Of a stretch of DNA of 64,000 nt, positions 11,553 through 20,251 are shown piece after piece. The position numbers and the translations under genes are program-made. The notes under the pieces are model-generated. The model was not told the origin of the DNA. It did no database searches and worked only from the letters and a program-made list of their open reading frames with translations. Every line of letters begins with the position of its first letter. Within the stretch, counting starts at the first letter, position 1. The DNA is from Aggregatibacter aphrophilus ATCC 33389 (GTDB lineage Bacteria > Pseudomonadota > Gammaproteobacteria > Enterobacterales > Pasteurellaceae): positions 930,001 through 994,000 of the forward strand of contig NZ_LR134327.1 of the NCBI RefSeq assembly GCF_900636915.1, written 5' to 3'.

Positions 11553-13340
11553 ATGGACCTCAATTTTCATTTTATTCACCGCATTCGTAGCCAAGCAAAA
11601 ACGTTGGCAAATCGCACCGCACTTCGCTATTTCAAAGACAATAACTGGCTAGATATTTCCTGGGCGGAACTGCAACAACAAATCGATAAAATCTCTCTCG
11701 CACTTTTAGCTAATCATATTGATATTCAAGATAAAATTGGTATTTTCGCGCACAATATGCCGCGTTGGACGATTACCGACATCGGTACATTGCAAGTGCG
11801 TGCCGTCACCGTGCCGATTTACGCCACCAACACGGCAAAACAAGCGCAATTTATTATTAATAATGCGGATATGAAGATCATTTTTGTGGGGGATCAAGAG
11901 CAATATGATCAAGTCATTGAGATTGCCGATGAATGCCCGAAATTGCAGAAAATCGTGGCAATGAAAAACACCATTCATTTGCATGAACACACCAAAGCCT
12001 GCCACTGGCAAGAATTCATTGATATGGCGGGCGAGCAATATCAGACGGAATTACAACAACGCTTGGATGGCAAATGCTTGGAGGATTTGTTCACATTAAT
12101 TTACACCTCCGGTACCACCGGCGAGCCGAAAGGCGTGATGTTGGATTACGCGAATTTGGCCCATCAACTGAAAGCGCACGATCAGGCGCTGAAAGTGGAT
12201 GATAGCGATGTGTCCCTTTCCTTCTTGCCGTTATCTCATATTTTTGAGCGCGCTTGGGTGGCCTATGTGCTCCATCGCGGTGCCACCAACTGTTATATTG
12301 AAGACACCAATCAAGTGCGGTCGGCTTTGACGGAGATTCGCCCGACATTAATGTGTGCCGTGCCACGTTTTTACGAAAAAATTTATACGGCAATTTTAGA
12401 CAAAGTGCACAACGCACCCCAATTACGCCAATGGATTTTCCATTGGGCAATGGCTATCGGTCGTCAACATTTTGATATTCTTTCAAAAGGACAAAAAATT
12501 GGGTTTCTATTAAAACAACAATATGCCCTCGCCAACAAACTGGTACTTGGCAAATTGCGCGCTCTACTCGGTGGGCGCATTCGCATGATGCCATGTGGCG
12601 GCGCCAAATTGGAACCGACTATCGGCTTGTTTTTCCACAGCATTGGATTGAACATTAAACTGGGCTATGGCATGACGGAAACCACCGCGACCGTGTCCTG
12701 CTGGGACGACGTCAACTTTAACGCCAATTCCATCGGCAGCTTAATGCCGGGCGCAGAAGTCAAAATCGGCGAAAATAACGAAATCCTCGTACGCGGCGGT
12801 ATGGTCATGAAAGGCTATTACAAAAAACCGCAAGAAACCGCCGAGGCCTTCACCGCCGACGGTTTTTTAAAAACCGGTGATGCAGGTGAATTTGACGCCA
12901 ACGGCAATTTGTACATCACCGATCGTATTAAAGAGTTGATGAAAACGTCCAACGGCAAATACATCGCACCGCAAGTGTTGGAAAGCAAAATCGGCAAAGA
13001 TAAATTCATCGAACAAATCGCCGTCATCGCTGATGCGAAAAAATACGTTTCCGCCCTTATTGTGCCTTGCTACACAGCTTTGGAAGAATATGCCAAACAA
13101 GTCAATATCAAATATCAGGATCGCTTAGAATTGTTAAAAAATTCTGAAATTATTCAAATGTTGGAGCGTCGAATTAATGATCTCCAAAAAGAATTAGCCG
13201 GTTGGGAACAAATCAAACGTTTCACACTGTTACCCCAAGCATTCAGCACACAGTTAGAAGAAATCACGCCTACCCTAAAATTACGCCGAAAAGTCATTTT
13301 GCAACGTTATAAGGAGCAGATTGAGGCGATGTATAGCTAA
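11553..13340 (+). CDS. fadD: Long-chain-fatty-acid--CoA ligase (AMP-forming)
   Basis: 595 residues of the acyl-CoA synthetase/ligase family (the larger FAA1-type branch). The AMP-binding P-loop [12 protein letters not shown] is near residues 184-195. LGYGMTET and the [19 protein letters not shown] block are downstream, followed by the C-terminal lysine-containing domain ([15 protein letters not shown]). It would activate fatty acids as acyl-AMP and then acyl-CoA at the inner membrane. ATG 11553 has no strong ribosome-binding site. Two uptake signals lie inside (near 11617 and 12314). It stands alone between dnaE and the adhesin gene. The symbol is by function; orthology to E. coli FadD is loose. 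Confidence 0.88.
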   Translation: MDLNFHFIHRIRSQAKTLANRTALRYFKDNNWLDISWAELQQQIDKISLALLANHIDIQDKIGIFAHNMPRWTITDIGTLQVRAVTVPIYATNTAKQAQFIINNADMKIIFVGDQEQYDQVIEIADECPKLQKIVAMKNTIHLHEHTKACHWQEFIDMAGEQYQTELQQRLDGKCLEDLFTLIYTSGTTGEPKGVMLDYANLAHQLKAHDQALKVDDSDVSLSFLPLSHIFERAWVAYVLHRGATNCYIEDTNQVRSALTEIRPTLMCAVPRFYEKIYTAILDKVHNAPQLRQWIFHWAMAIGRQHFDILSKGQKIGFLLKQQYALANKLVLGKLRALLGGRIRMMPCGGAKLEPTIGLFFHSIGLNIKLGYGMTETTATVSCWDDVNFNANSIGSLMPGAEVKIGENNEILVRGGMVMKGYYKKPQETAEAFTADGFLKTGDAGEFDANGNLYITDRIKELMKTSNGKYIAPQVLESKIGKDKFIEQIAVIADAKKYVSALIVPCYTALEEYAKQVNIKYQDRLELLKNSEIIQMLERRINDLQKELAGWEQIKRFTLLPQAFSTQLEEITPTLKLRRKVILQRYKEQIEAMYS

Positions 13341-13655
13341 CTTCTTTGTTGATTTACCTCTTCATGGTTATTCTCTTTATTTTTTTTAAAACCATTCAAT
13401 ACAGATTAACCGTTATTTAAAAGATTTAATTTTTGTAAATGTATTGAAAATCTAGTTGCATTTAAAACTTATATGCTTAAGATATGCACTCCTCAAATTA
13501 GTTTGAATAAATTTTAGCCAAGTAAAATGAAATCTAAATGTTTTCTTCTATACTCGTTATATGGCTGAAACTCTTCAAATTTTTAATTACTAATAAAATT
13601 GATCGGTTAATTATTAACGGTAATCTCTCTCTAAAAACGTAAAGGAAAATAAAAG
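13341..13655. other. AT-rich intergenic region before the adhesin gene
   Basis: 315 bases, strongly A/T rich, with no gene and no uptake signal. TTGCAT near 13456 followed by AT-rich hexamers is a possible promoter. An exact 13-base palindrome GTTAATTATTAAC sits at 13606-13618, about 40 bases before the start codon, and could be an operator. Neither is strong. Confidence 0.3.
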
Positions 13656-16600
13656 ATGAATAAAGTCTTTAAAGTAATATGGTGTAAGGCTTCTCAAACA
13701 TGGATTGCAGTATCTGAATTATCTAAAGCTTTCTCTCTTTCTACAACTACAGAAACTCCTAAAAAGTCTCTAAACAGCTCTAATAAAACTAAAATATTCA
13801 TTGCATCAATTCCATTATTGTTCTCCTTTAATGTTAATGCATATATTGCTATTGGTTCAGTAGAAAAAAACACCATAAAATCTGATGGAGCAGAGGCTGC
13901 CCCAAGAAAAAATAACAGTGGAAGCCAAGTATTAAATTATTATAATCCTGGTAGCAAATCATATGATGACAAAGATAAGCCTAATAATACTGATAGAAGA
14001 TACAGTGAAGATGACGCATATGGTATCGCCATCGGTAAAAATACTGATGTGCGTGACTCTCGTCGAGATTCAAATGGTATCGCTTTAGGTGATCATTCTA
14101 AAGCTACCGGGGGGCTTGCCATGGCTTTAGGTTCGTTTGCAAAAGCTGAAAAAAATGGAGGAGTTGCTATTGGGACTGCCTCTAGATCAGCAGGAATTAA
14201 TTCTCTAGCAATGATGCGTCAGTCTGCAGCAACTGGTGATTATTCTACTGCCATTGGCTCTGTTGCTTGGGCGGCTGGCAAATCAAGCTTTGCATTAGGT
14301 GCTTCTGCCACAGCAAAAGGCAACCAGTCTATTGCTATCGGTAGCTTAGAACAAAAAGTGTCTCCTAGTGGTTCCGGCGTACCAATTACAAAATATAATG
14401 GATTAGACAATACACAAACTAATGGTGATCGTTCCATGGCGTTGGGCACAGCAGCTAAAACCAACGGTGATGACTCATTTGCAATTGGTTATAAAGCCCA
14501 TACTGGTGAATTTAAAATTGAACACGACAATTACCTTAAAGAGAATGTTACATCCCCAGAACAGTCAAAAAAAGCCAATAAAGCTATTGCTGTCGGCACA
14601 CGCGCTCTTGCTCAAAAAGAATCATCTATTGCATTTGGTTATGAAGCAAGCTCATTAGGGGTTAACGCAATCTCAATTGGGGCTAATGCAAAAGCTGCTA
14701 AAGATAATGTGGTAGCAATAGGTCAAGGTGCTACAGCGACAGAATCAGGCTCAATGGCTATCGGTCAAGGCGCGCAATCTACATTTAAGAATTCATTAGC
14801 ATTAGGTACAGGCACTGTCGTGAATCATGTCGATGGTGGACAATCTAAGTTTACCTCACAAAATTACGATGTTGAAAATGGTGTAATTTCTATTGCCAAT
14901 GTAGGTAAAGAGCGCCGTATTATCAATTTGGCTGCAGGACGCAACGATACCGATGCCGTTAATGTTGCCCAATTACAATATGTAAATAAAAATCTAGCAA
15001 AATCTATTGGCGGGGACAATTATACCGGTTATAGCGATGCTGATGGACACACCTATCAAGCACCGGTATTCAATATCAAAAATGCTCAATACAACAATGT
15101 CAAAGCAGCTGTTGAAGCAGCACAAACAAACTATGTCAGTGTTAATAGCTCAAATAAGGCAAGCGACAGTAATTATGACAATAAAGGCGCGAAAGCTGCA
15201 GGTTCTATTGCATTGGGTGACACAACTTCCACTGGTGCGACAGCGACCAATTCTATTGCTATTGGTTTGAATACTAGTGTGACCGGAAGTAATACGGTTG
15301 CTATTGGTGCGGGAATTACCGCAACAACCAGTGGTTCTGTCGTTTTAGGAGATTCTTCTTCAACTGAAGGCTCTCATCCAACTGCTAGTGTCAACAGCGC
15401 TACTGTTAACGGACATACCTATAACGGCTTTGCCGGCGCAGTAAAAGACGCCGGACATTTTGTAAGTGTCGGTTCAAAAGGCACAGAACGCCAAATTAAA
15501 AATGTGGCTGCAGGCCATGTGGCTGCAGATTCAACAGATGCTATCAATGGTTCCCAACTATTCTCTGTTGCCAGTCGTATTGAACAAGGCTTTGGTTTGG
15601 AAGCTGAAGAAGGCGGTAGCGTTAATAAAAAATTAGGACAAAATGTTAAAGTCGTTGGCGCTAACAGTAATATTAAAACCTCTGTCAGCAATGGTGAGGT
15701 AAAAATTAATCTAAATAATACGCTGGATCTAGGCAGTAGCGGCAGTATCAAGATTGGTGACACCCTCCTTAATAATAATGGCTTAGCTATTACCAACGGC
15801 CCGACTATTACCAGCGCAGGAATTAATGCAGGTAATAAAAAAATCACTGGTGTTGCCGAGGGTACGGAGGATAACGACGCCGTTAACTTTAAACAATTAA
15901 AAAATGTGCTTGGCGGTGCCGTGTCAACTGAAATCGTTGAGAAAAAAGCCGCTCAAGCCGGCGACGAAAACCTTGCAGATATTACTGTAGCAGACGGTAA
16001 AAATGCCGGCGATATGGGTGCTAAATACGAAGTATCCGTGTCCAAAAAAGCAGTACAAAAAGCAGCTCAAGATGCGATTAAAGTCAGCGGTACCTCACCA
16101 ATTACTGTCAATAAAACGACCGATAATGGTGTAGATGACTATGCAGTTAGCTTTAACGGTACGGAAGCAGCTAAGTCTATTCCATTAACCTATAAAGCCA
16201 ATGGTAATAATGACAAAACCGTTATGTTGAACAAAGGATTAAACTTTACTGATGGCACAATGACAACTGCTTCCGTTGCAAATGACGGGGTTGTGAAATA
16301 TGACGTTAATTTATCTACAATTAAAGTAGAAAACGGCAAAGCAGCAGTAGCAGGAACACCAGTTAACGGCGCAAACGGTACTGATGGTAAAGATGGCGTA
16401 GCAACAGTTCAAAATGTGGTAGATGCCTTAAATAAGGCTGCATGGACAGTCGCCGCGTCTAAATCAGAAGGTGAAGTTGCTGGGAATGCGTCTAAAGAAG
16501 TTAAAAATGGCGATACGGTGACATACGATGCCGGTAAAAACATCAAAATCACACAAAACGACAAGAAATTCTCCTTTGCAACAAAAGATGATGTTGAATT

Positions 16601-19600
16601 TACCTCTGTTACTACAGGGAATACCAAATTAACCACTAACGGTGTAGAAATTACTAACGGCCCTAAACTTACACAAGCAGGTATAGACGCCGGTAATAAG
16701 AAAATTACTGATGTAGCAGATGGTAATGTTGCAGCAGGCAGTAAAGATGCAGTGAATGGCGGTCAATTATTTGCTGAAACAGCCAAAGCTAAAACAACCG
16801 TAGATAAAGGTGATGAGAATATTCAAATCACGCCTGAAACTGCGACTGACGGACATACAAATTATAAAGTAGCGTTAAAACCCAGCTTAACTGTTGGACC
16901 AAAAGAAAGTGGTCATCCAATTACAATCAATGGTAATGATGGTCATATCACCGGCTTAACCAATAAGGATTGGACGGGAACACCAACAAGCGGTCGCGCA
17001 GCGACAGAAGATCAATTATCTGTAGTCGATAAAAAATTCGACAATAAAGTATCTTTAGGTGGCGATAACGGTAGTACCACAGAAAAAGCATTATCCAACA
17101 CCGGTGGTATCAAATTTAATATCAAAGGTGGAGACAGCCAAAAATACGTGACAACGACAGCTTCCAGTGATGATGTAACCGTAGATCTTGCACAAGCAAC
17201 TAAAGATAAGATCGACAATGCAGCAGATAAAAATCTGTCCAATATTACCAATGACGGTAAAAAAGCCATTACCGGTTTAGGCTCTATTGTAGAAGCGGCT
17301 GACAACACAATTACGGTGACAAACGAAACCAATAATGTGACAGGTCAAAAAACCTACAAAATCAAAGCTAATATTCCAAAACCGGAAAAAACAGTGATGG
17401 CTCCTGGTAAAAACACAGTCCTTGATGGAGATGGTTCAGCAGCAAATCCATTTAAAGTCGATCTAAAAGATAACTTAGAACTAGGTCAAAAAGATGCCAA
17501 TGGCGTGACTGGGAAAGATTCATCCATTAAAGTTAATGGTAAAGATGGCTCTTCTGTCGCGATTAATGGTAAAGACGGCTCCATTACGTTAAACGGCAAA
17601 GATGGCGCAAATCCGGTTAGTCTCAAAACTACCCAAGGTCCTGCCGGCTTAAATGGAACCACTCCTAAAGATCGTTTAACAGTGAATAATGAATCCGTCG
17701 CTACACTTGAAGACGGATTACAATTTGCTGGTGATAATGGAACTGATAAAGTCATCAATAAAAAGTTAAACCAAAAACTAGAAATTGTTGGCGGTGCTGA
17801 TAAAACCAAGCTATCTGATAACAATATTGGCGTAAATGCGAATAATGGTAAATTGGAAGTGAAATTAGCCAAAGAGTTAAATAACTTAACCAGTGCACAA
17901 TTTAAGGATGGTGATAATACAACCGTTATTAATGGTAAAGGTATGACTATTACTCCTAAAGATCCTGCAAAAGCAGTCAGCGTAACAGATAAGGGACTGA
18001 ATAATGGTGGTAATCAAATCGTCAATATTGATAGTGGCTTAAAACAAGCTAATGGTTCAACAGTTGCCTTAAAAGATGCTTCAGGCAATACCTTAAAAAA
18101 CGCAGTGAATGTCGGTGATTTACAAAAATCTATCAACGACATTACTGATGTAAACAAAAATGGTGGCTTCGGTTTAGCAGATGAGAAGGGCACAACAGCT
18201 AAAGCTAACTTAGGTGAAACAGTAAAAGTTAAGGGTGACGGTAGCATCACAACCAGAGTTGTCAACGATAATGGTAAACCGGCACTACAAGTTGGCTTAG
18301 CTAAAGATGTTACGGTTGGTGACAACACCAATCCGGGAACAATTACCGTTAAAGGCGAAAACGGCAAAAACGGGGTTTCCATTAATGGTAAAGAGGGCTC
18401 TATTGGGCTAAATGGTAAAGATGGAGCTAATGCATCCATTACTGTGGCGCAAGGAAAAGCCGGTGTTGATGGTAAAGACGGTGAAAGTAAAACTCGTATT
18501 ACCTATGAAACAACTAATCCTGACGGTTCCAAAAACTCAGAACAAGTTGCAACCCTTAATGATGGTATGAAATTTGTCGGCAATGATGGAAAAGTGGTTA
18601 CCCGTAAATTAAATGATACACTGTCCATTACTGGTGGTATCAACGACCAAGCTGTTTTAGCAGATAATCAGCAAGTTTCTGGTAATAACATTGGTGTTCG
18701 TTACAAAAAACAAGGCGGTTTGGAAATGGTCATGAAAGAGCGTCCTGAATTTTCTGGTGTAGTCGTTAACGGTAAAGATGGCAAAGATGCTTCGGTAACC
18801 TTTGCTAAAGACGGTAAAGACGGAATGTCGCTTGTGGGAGGCCGCGATGCTAAGGGCAAAGATGCCATAACAATCAAAGGTAAAGATGGTAAAGACGGGG
18901 TTTCTTTCAAAGAAGATGGCCGTATAACTAACGTTGCCGACGGTGTAGATGACAAAGATGCTGTAAACAAATCACAGCTGGATAAAAGTATTGCTCAAGC
19001 CAAATCCAATGTTAATGCGGGTAAAAACATTACCGTTACACCTCAAAAGAACGCAGATGGAAGTACAACATACACCGTTGAAACCAAAGATGATGTTGAG
19101 TTTACCAGCGTAAAAAGCGGTGATACCACTATGGACAACAATGGTATAAGTATTACTGGTGGTCCAAGTGTTACCAAGGATGGCATAAATGCTAGTGACA
19201 AGAAAATTACCGGTGTAAAAGACGGTGATATTTCAGCAACGAGTAAAGATGCGGTAAATGGTAGCCAATTACATCAAACCAACCAAAATGTAAACAATTT
19301 GACGACAACAGTAAATAAAGGGCTCAATTTCCAAGGAGATAACCAAGAAGTTACTGTTAATCGTAAATTAGGTGATCAGCTCAATATTCGTGGTGGTGCA
19401 AATCCGAAGAAACTCACTCAAAACAACATTGGGGTAGTTGCGGATAAAAATGGCACAATGACCGTTCAAATGGCGAAAGATGTCAATCTTGGACCGGATG
19501 GTAGCCTCACTGTAGGAAATACGACTGTTAATAACGATGGCATTGCAATTAAAGGTGGTCCAAGCATGACCCAGTCAGGCATTAATGCCGGTGGCAAACG

Positions 19601-19958
19601 CATTAGCAATGTTGCTCGTGGGAAAGCACCAAATGATGCAGTCAATATGAGCCAATTACATGAAGTCGGCAATGCTATTAATAACCGAATTGATAATATC
19701 GATAATCGTGTTAATAAAATGGATAAACGACGCAAAGCAGGTACAGCCTCAGCTCTTGCAACGGCCGGTCTCATGCAGCCACATAGAGACGGACAATCCG
19801 CATTAGTTGCCGCGGTTGGTCAGTATCAAGACGAAACCGCAGTAGCTGTAGGTTACTCACGTATTTCCGACAATGGGAAATATGGTGTGAAAGTCTCCTT
19901 CAGCACCAACTCCCGAGGCGAAGTCGGTGGTACTGCTGGTGCCGGATATTTCTGGTAA
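13656..19958 (+). CDS. Trimeric autotransporter adhesin (YadA/Hia-type)
   Basis: 2100 residues, a type Vc secreted surface fibre. Residues 1-26 (MNKVFKVIWCKASQTWIAVS...) are an extended signal peptide region; a hydrophobic signal core follows at about 47-64. YadA-head repeats (xxAIGxxAxA) fill about 120-390 and again 515-567. Neck segments ending in DAVNVAQLQ and DAINGSQLF follow near 410-449 and 601-649. The stalk repeats a GIxITxGPxxTxxGIxAGxKKI...DAVNxxQL module near 707, 995, 1830 and 1962. Between these are tracts of NGKDG-type collagen-like repeats (about 1280-1330, 1560-1610, 1705-1755). A short coiled coil leads into the 73-residue outer-membrane anchor ending in the canonical GAGYFW. 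ATG 13656 follows AAAGGA. It should mediate adhesion to host cells or matrix; the ligand is unknown. The gene contains no uptake signal. Confidence 0.95.
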   Translation: MNKVFKVIWCKASQTWIAVSELSKAFSLSTTTETPKKSLNSSNKTKIFIASIPLLFSFNVNAYIAIGSVEKNTIKSDGAEAAPRKNNSGSQVLNYYNPGSKSYDDKDKPNNTDRRYSEDDAYGIAIGKNTDVRDSRRDSNGIALGDHSKATGGLAMALGSFAKAEKNGGVAIGTASRSAGINSLAMMRQSAATGDYSTAIGSVAWAAGKSSFALGASATAKGNQSIAIGSLEQKVSPSGSGVPITKYNGLDNTQTNGDRSMALGTAAKTNGDDSFAIGYKAHTGEFKIEHDNYLKENVTSPEQSKKANKAIAVGTRALAQKESSIAFGYEASSLGVNAISIGANAKAAKDNVVAIGQGATATESGSMAIGQGAQSTFKNSLALGTGTVVNHVDGGQSKFTSQNYDVENGVISIANVGKERRIINLAAGRNDTDAVNVAQLQYVNKNLAKSIGGDNYTGYSDADGHTYQAPVFNIKNAQYNNVKAAVEAAQTNYVSVNSSNKASDSNYDNKGAKAAGSIALGDTTSTGATATNSIAIGLNTSVTGSNTVAIGAGITATTSGSVVLGDSSSTEGSHPTASVNSATVNGHTYNGFAGAVKDAGHFVSVGSKGTERQIKNVAAGHVAADSTDAINGSQLFSVASRIEQGFGLEAEEGGSVNKKLGQNVKVVGANSNIKTSVSNGEVKINLNNTLDLGSSGSIKIGDTLLNNNGLAITNGPTITSAGINAGNKKITGVAEGTEDNDAVNFKQLKNVLGGAVSTEIVEKKAAQAGDENLADITVADGKNAGDMGAKYEVSVSKKAVQKAAQDAIKVSGTSPITVNKTTDNGVDDYAVSFNGTEAAKSIPLTYKANGNNDKTVMLNKGLNFTDGTMTTASVANDGVVKYDVNLSTIKVENGKAAVAGTPVNGANGTDGKDGVATVQNVVDALNKAAWTVAASKSEGEVAGNASKEVKNGDTVTYDAGKNIKITQNDKKFSFATKDDVEFTSVTTGNTKLTTNGVEITNGPKLTQAGIDAGNKKITDVADGNVAAGSKDAVNGGQLFAETAKAKTTVDKGDENIQITPETATDGHTNYKVALKPSLTVGPKESGHPITINGNDGHITGLTNKDWTGTPTSGRAATEDQLSVVDKKFDNKVSLGGDNGSTTEKALSNTGGIKFNIKGGDSQKYVTTTASSDDVTVDLAQATKDKIDNAADKNLSNITNDGKKAITGLGSIVEAADNTITVTNETNNVTGQKTYKIKANIPKPEKTVMAPGKNTVLDGDGSAANPFKVDLKDNLELGQKDANGVTGKDSSIKVNGKDGSSVAINGKDGSITLNGKDGANPVSLKTTQGPAGLNGTTPKDRLTVNNESVATLEDGLQFAGDNGTDKVINKKLNQKLEIVGGADKTKLSDNNIGVNANNGKLEVKLAKELNNLTSAQFKDGDNTTVINGKGMTITPKDPAKAVSVTDKGLNNGGNQIVNIDSGLKQANGSTVALKDASGNTLKNAVNVGDLQKSINDITDVNKNGGFGLADEKGTTAKANLGETVKVKGDGSITTRVVNDNGKPALQVGLAKDVTVGDNTNPGTITVKGENGKNGVSINGKEGSIGLNGKDGANASITVAQGKAGVDGKDGESKTRITYETTNPDGSKNSEQVATLNDGMKFVGNDGKVVTRKLNDTLSITGGINDQAVLADNQQVSGNNIGVRYKKQGGLEMVMKERPEFSGVVVNGKDGKDASVTFAKDGKDGMSLVGGRDAKGKDAITIKGKDGKDGVSFKEDGRITNVADGVDDKDAVNKSQLDKSIAQAKSNVNAGKNITVTPQKNADGSTTYTVETKDDVEFTSVKSGDTTMDNNGISITGGPSVTKDGINASDKKITGVKDGDISATSKDAVNGSQLHQTNQNVNNLTTTVNKGLNFQGDNQEVTVNRKLGDQLNIRGGANPKKLTQNNIGVVADKNGTMTVQMAKDVNLGPDGSLTVGNTTVNNDGIAIKGGPSMTQSGINAGGKRISNVARGKAPNDAVNMSQLHEVGNAINNRIDNIDNRVNKMDKRRKAGTASALATAGLMQPHRDGQSALVAAVGQYQDETAVAVGYSRISDNGKYGVKVSFSTNSRGEVGGTAGAGYFW

Positions 19959-19986
19959 TTTACTAACCTATTAACTTAACTAATGC

Positions 19987-20031
19987 AAGTGTGGTCAAGA
20001 TTTATAATGAATTTTGACCGCACTTTTTTCT
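19987..20031 (+). terminator. Uptake-signal-pair terminator after the adhesin gene
   Basis: AAGTGTGGTCAA (19987-19998, a one-base variant of the uptake signal) pairs with TTGACCGCACTT (20014-20025), followed by a T run. Confidence 0.8.
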
Positions 20032-20051
20032 ATGAACCATAAAATGTTCTA

Positions 20052-20067
20052 TGTGATCAAAATCACA
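20052..20067. promoter_or_regulatory. CRP-binding site, perfect half-sites
   Basis: TGTGA (20052-20056), a six-base spacer and TCACA (20063-20067) give both consensus CRP half-sites exactly. It lies 185 bases upstream of nrdD and 36 bases past the adhesin gene's terminator stem, so nrdDG is the only plausible plus-strand target. Confidence 0.6.
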
Positions 20068-20165
20068 AAATAATAAAATTCTTTATTTTTTCTTTTCCTG
20101 CAAATATTCAGTAAAACCAGTTACTAACTTACCTCATCGTATTTCTAGTGTTCAAAAATCAGAAT

Positions 20166-20213
20166 ACACTATATGTTGTGTATTGAATTTATCAAAATAT
20201 CTATATATAGTAT
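20166..20213 (+). promoter_or_regulatory. Tandem NrdR boxes upstream of nrdD
   Basis: Box 1 (20166-20181, ACACTATATGTTGTGT) and box 2 (20198-20213, core CTATATATAG) fit the NrdR palindrome acaCwAtATaTwGtgt and are 16 bases apart, a centre spacing of 32 bases or three helical turns. That paired arrangement is the known operator geometry of NrdR, the ATP/dATP-sensing repressor of ribonucleotide reductase genes. The second box ends 38 bases before the nrdD start codon. Confidence 0.75.
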
Positions 20214-20251
20214 TACCCATTTTAAAAACATACTAAATATAGGCAACTAAC

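Noticed and set aside
15419..18439. Several antisense open frames of 90-140 residues inside the adhesin gene
   Set aside because: They arise from the repetitive, low-stop composition of the sense gene. They are Leu/Pro/Ser-rich with no recognisable domain and lack good start signals.
20183..20195. FNR site between the two NrdR boxes (TTGAATTTATCAA)
   Set aside because: The half-sites TTGA and TCAA are five bases apart, one fewer than the FNR consensus requires.
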